From NCBI GenBank assembly GCA_016185915.1, contig JACPMP010000006.1, positions 1-5,363 on the forward strand: 5,363 bases of DNA, in the 5' to 3' direction. The notes beneath the pieces were generated by a model. It worked only from the letters and a program-made list of their open reading frames with translations, was not told where the DNA came from and searched no databases. The position numbers and the translations under genes are program-made. The DNA is from Candidatus Woesearchaeota archaeon (GTDB taxonomy: Archaea > Nanobdellota > Nanobdellia > Woesearchaeales > GW2011-AR4). How positions within the stretch are numbered: position 1 is the first letter of the stretch; every line of letters starts with the position of its first letter. Shown here piece by piece: positions 5,239 through 5,363 of the stretch.

Positions 5239-5361
5239 TCAATTTTTATATAATAACAACGATTTTTGAACTTGATTTCTCTTCATTTTTGATAACAACT
5301 TGAATTGTTCCAAAATAAACGAAAATACAATTATATTTTCAACAGTTGTCTTTTTTATTGT
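5239..5361 (-). CDS. Possible 3' end of a minus-strand gene running off the right edge
   Basis: On the minus strand one frame is open from the right edge of the window to a TGA at 5241-5239, giving 40 residues that end LLLYKN. The peptide has helix-like hydrophobic spacing and a basic stretch (KMKRNQVQK) but no recognisable motif. Its position, about 60 nt upstream of the GH57 TATA box, suits a preceding gene. In DNA this AT-rich a 40-codon open frame could still arise by chance, so the call is tentative. The 10-bp palindrome GGCAATTGCC (5225-5234) follows just after the stop. Confidence 0.25.
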   Translation of the reverse strand, partial: TIKKTTVENIIVFSFILEQFKLLSKMKRNQVQKSLLLYKN

Positions 5362-5363
5362 GT

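Noticed and set aside
5084..5269. A 61-codon plus-strand ORF across the GH57 gene start
   Set aside because: It covers the minus-strand start codon and promoter, is rich in Tyr/Ile/Asn as expected from AT-rich non-coding DNA, and has no promoter or ribosome-binding site.

Overview
The window looks like chromosomal DNA from an AT-rich archaeon, possibly a small-genome (DPANN-type) lineage. That last point is inference and is not proven here. Evidence for an archaeon: a prolyl-tRNA synthetase of the archaeal/eukaryotic type (C-terminal zinc-binding domain, terminal tyrosine), archaeal TATA-like boxes about 25-30 nt before several start codons (giving leaderless or very short-leader transcripts), and a GH57-like glycosidase.

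Layout, left to right. Bases 1-120 hold a strong GC-rich hairpin followed by a T-rich tract. Next come a four-helix membrane protein of unknown family (162-593, +) and a 329-bp non-coding gap (594-922) rich in inverted repeats, including two strong tandem hairpins at 772-809 and 811-878. A MarC-family membrane protein follows (923-1504, +), then an unrecognised basic 185-residue protein (1564-2121, +). The gap 2122-2397 looks empty or like an N-terminal extension of proS. On the minus strand it folds into the three-way-junction architecture of 5S rRNA and carries 5S sequence signatures at the right spacing, so I call a compact, divergent 5S rRNA gene there. proS follows (2398-3849, +). It converges, across a 26-bp gap holding a perfect 14-bp palindrome, on a GH57-like glycoside hydrolase (3876-5132, -). 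The last 230 bases contain that gene's promoter and possibly the tail of another minus-strand gene leaving the right edge.

The genes do not form an obvious pathway. Each seems to have its own promoter, and the contents are two translation genes (5S rRNA and ProRS, divergently arranged), two membrane proteins, an alpha-glucan-type hydrolase and one orphan. I see no CRISPR array, transposase, toxin-antitoxin pair or phage module. The most notable item is the probable 5S rRNA gene, hidden antisense to a spurious in-frame extension of proS. The double-hairpin element upstream of the MarC gene is second.
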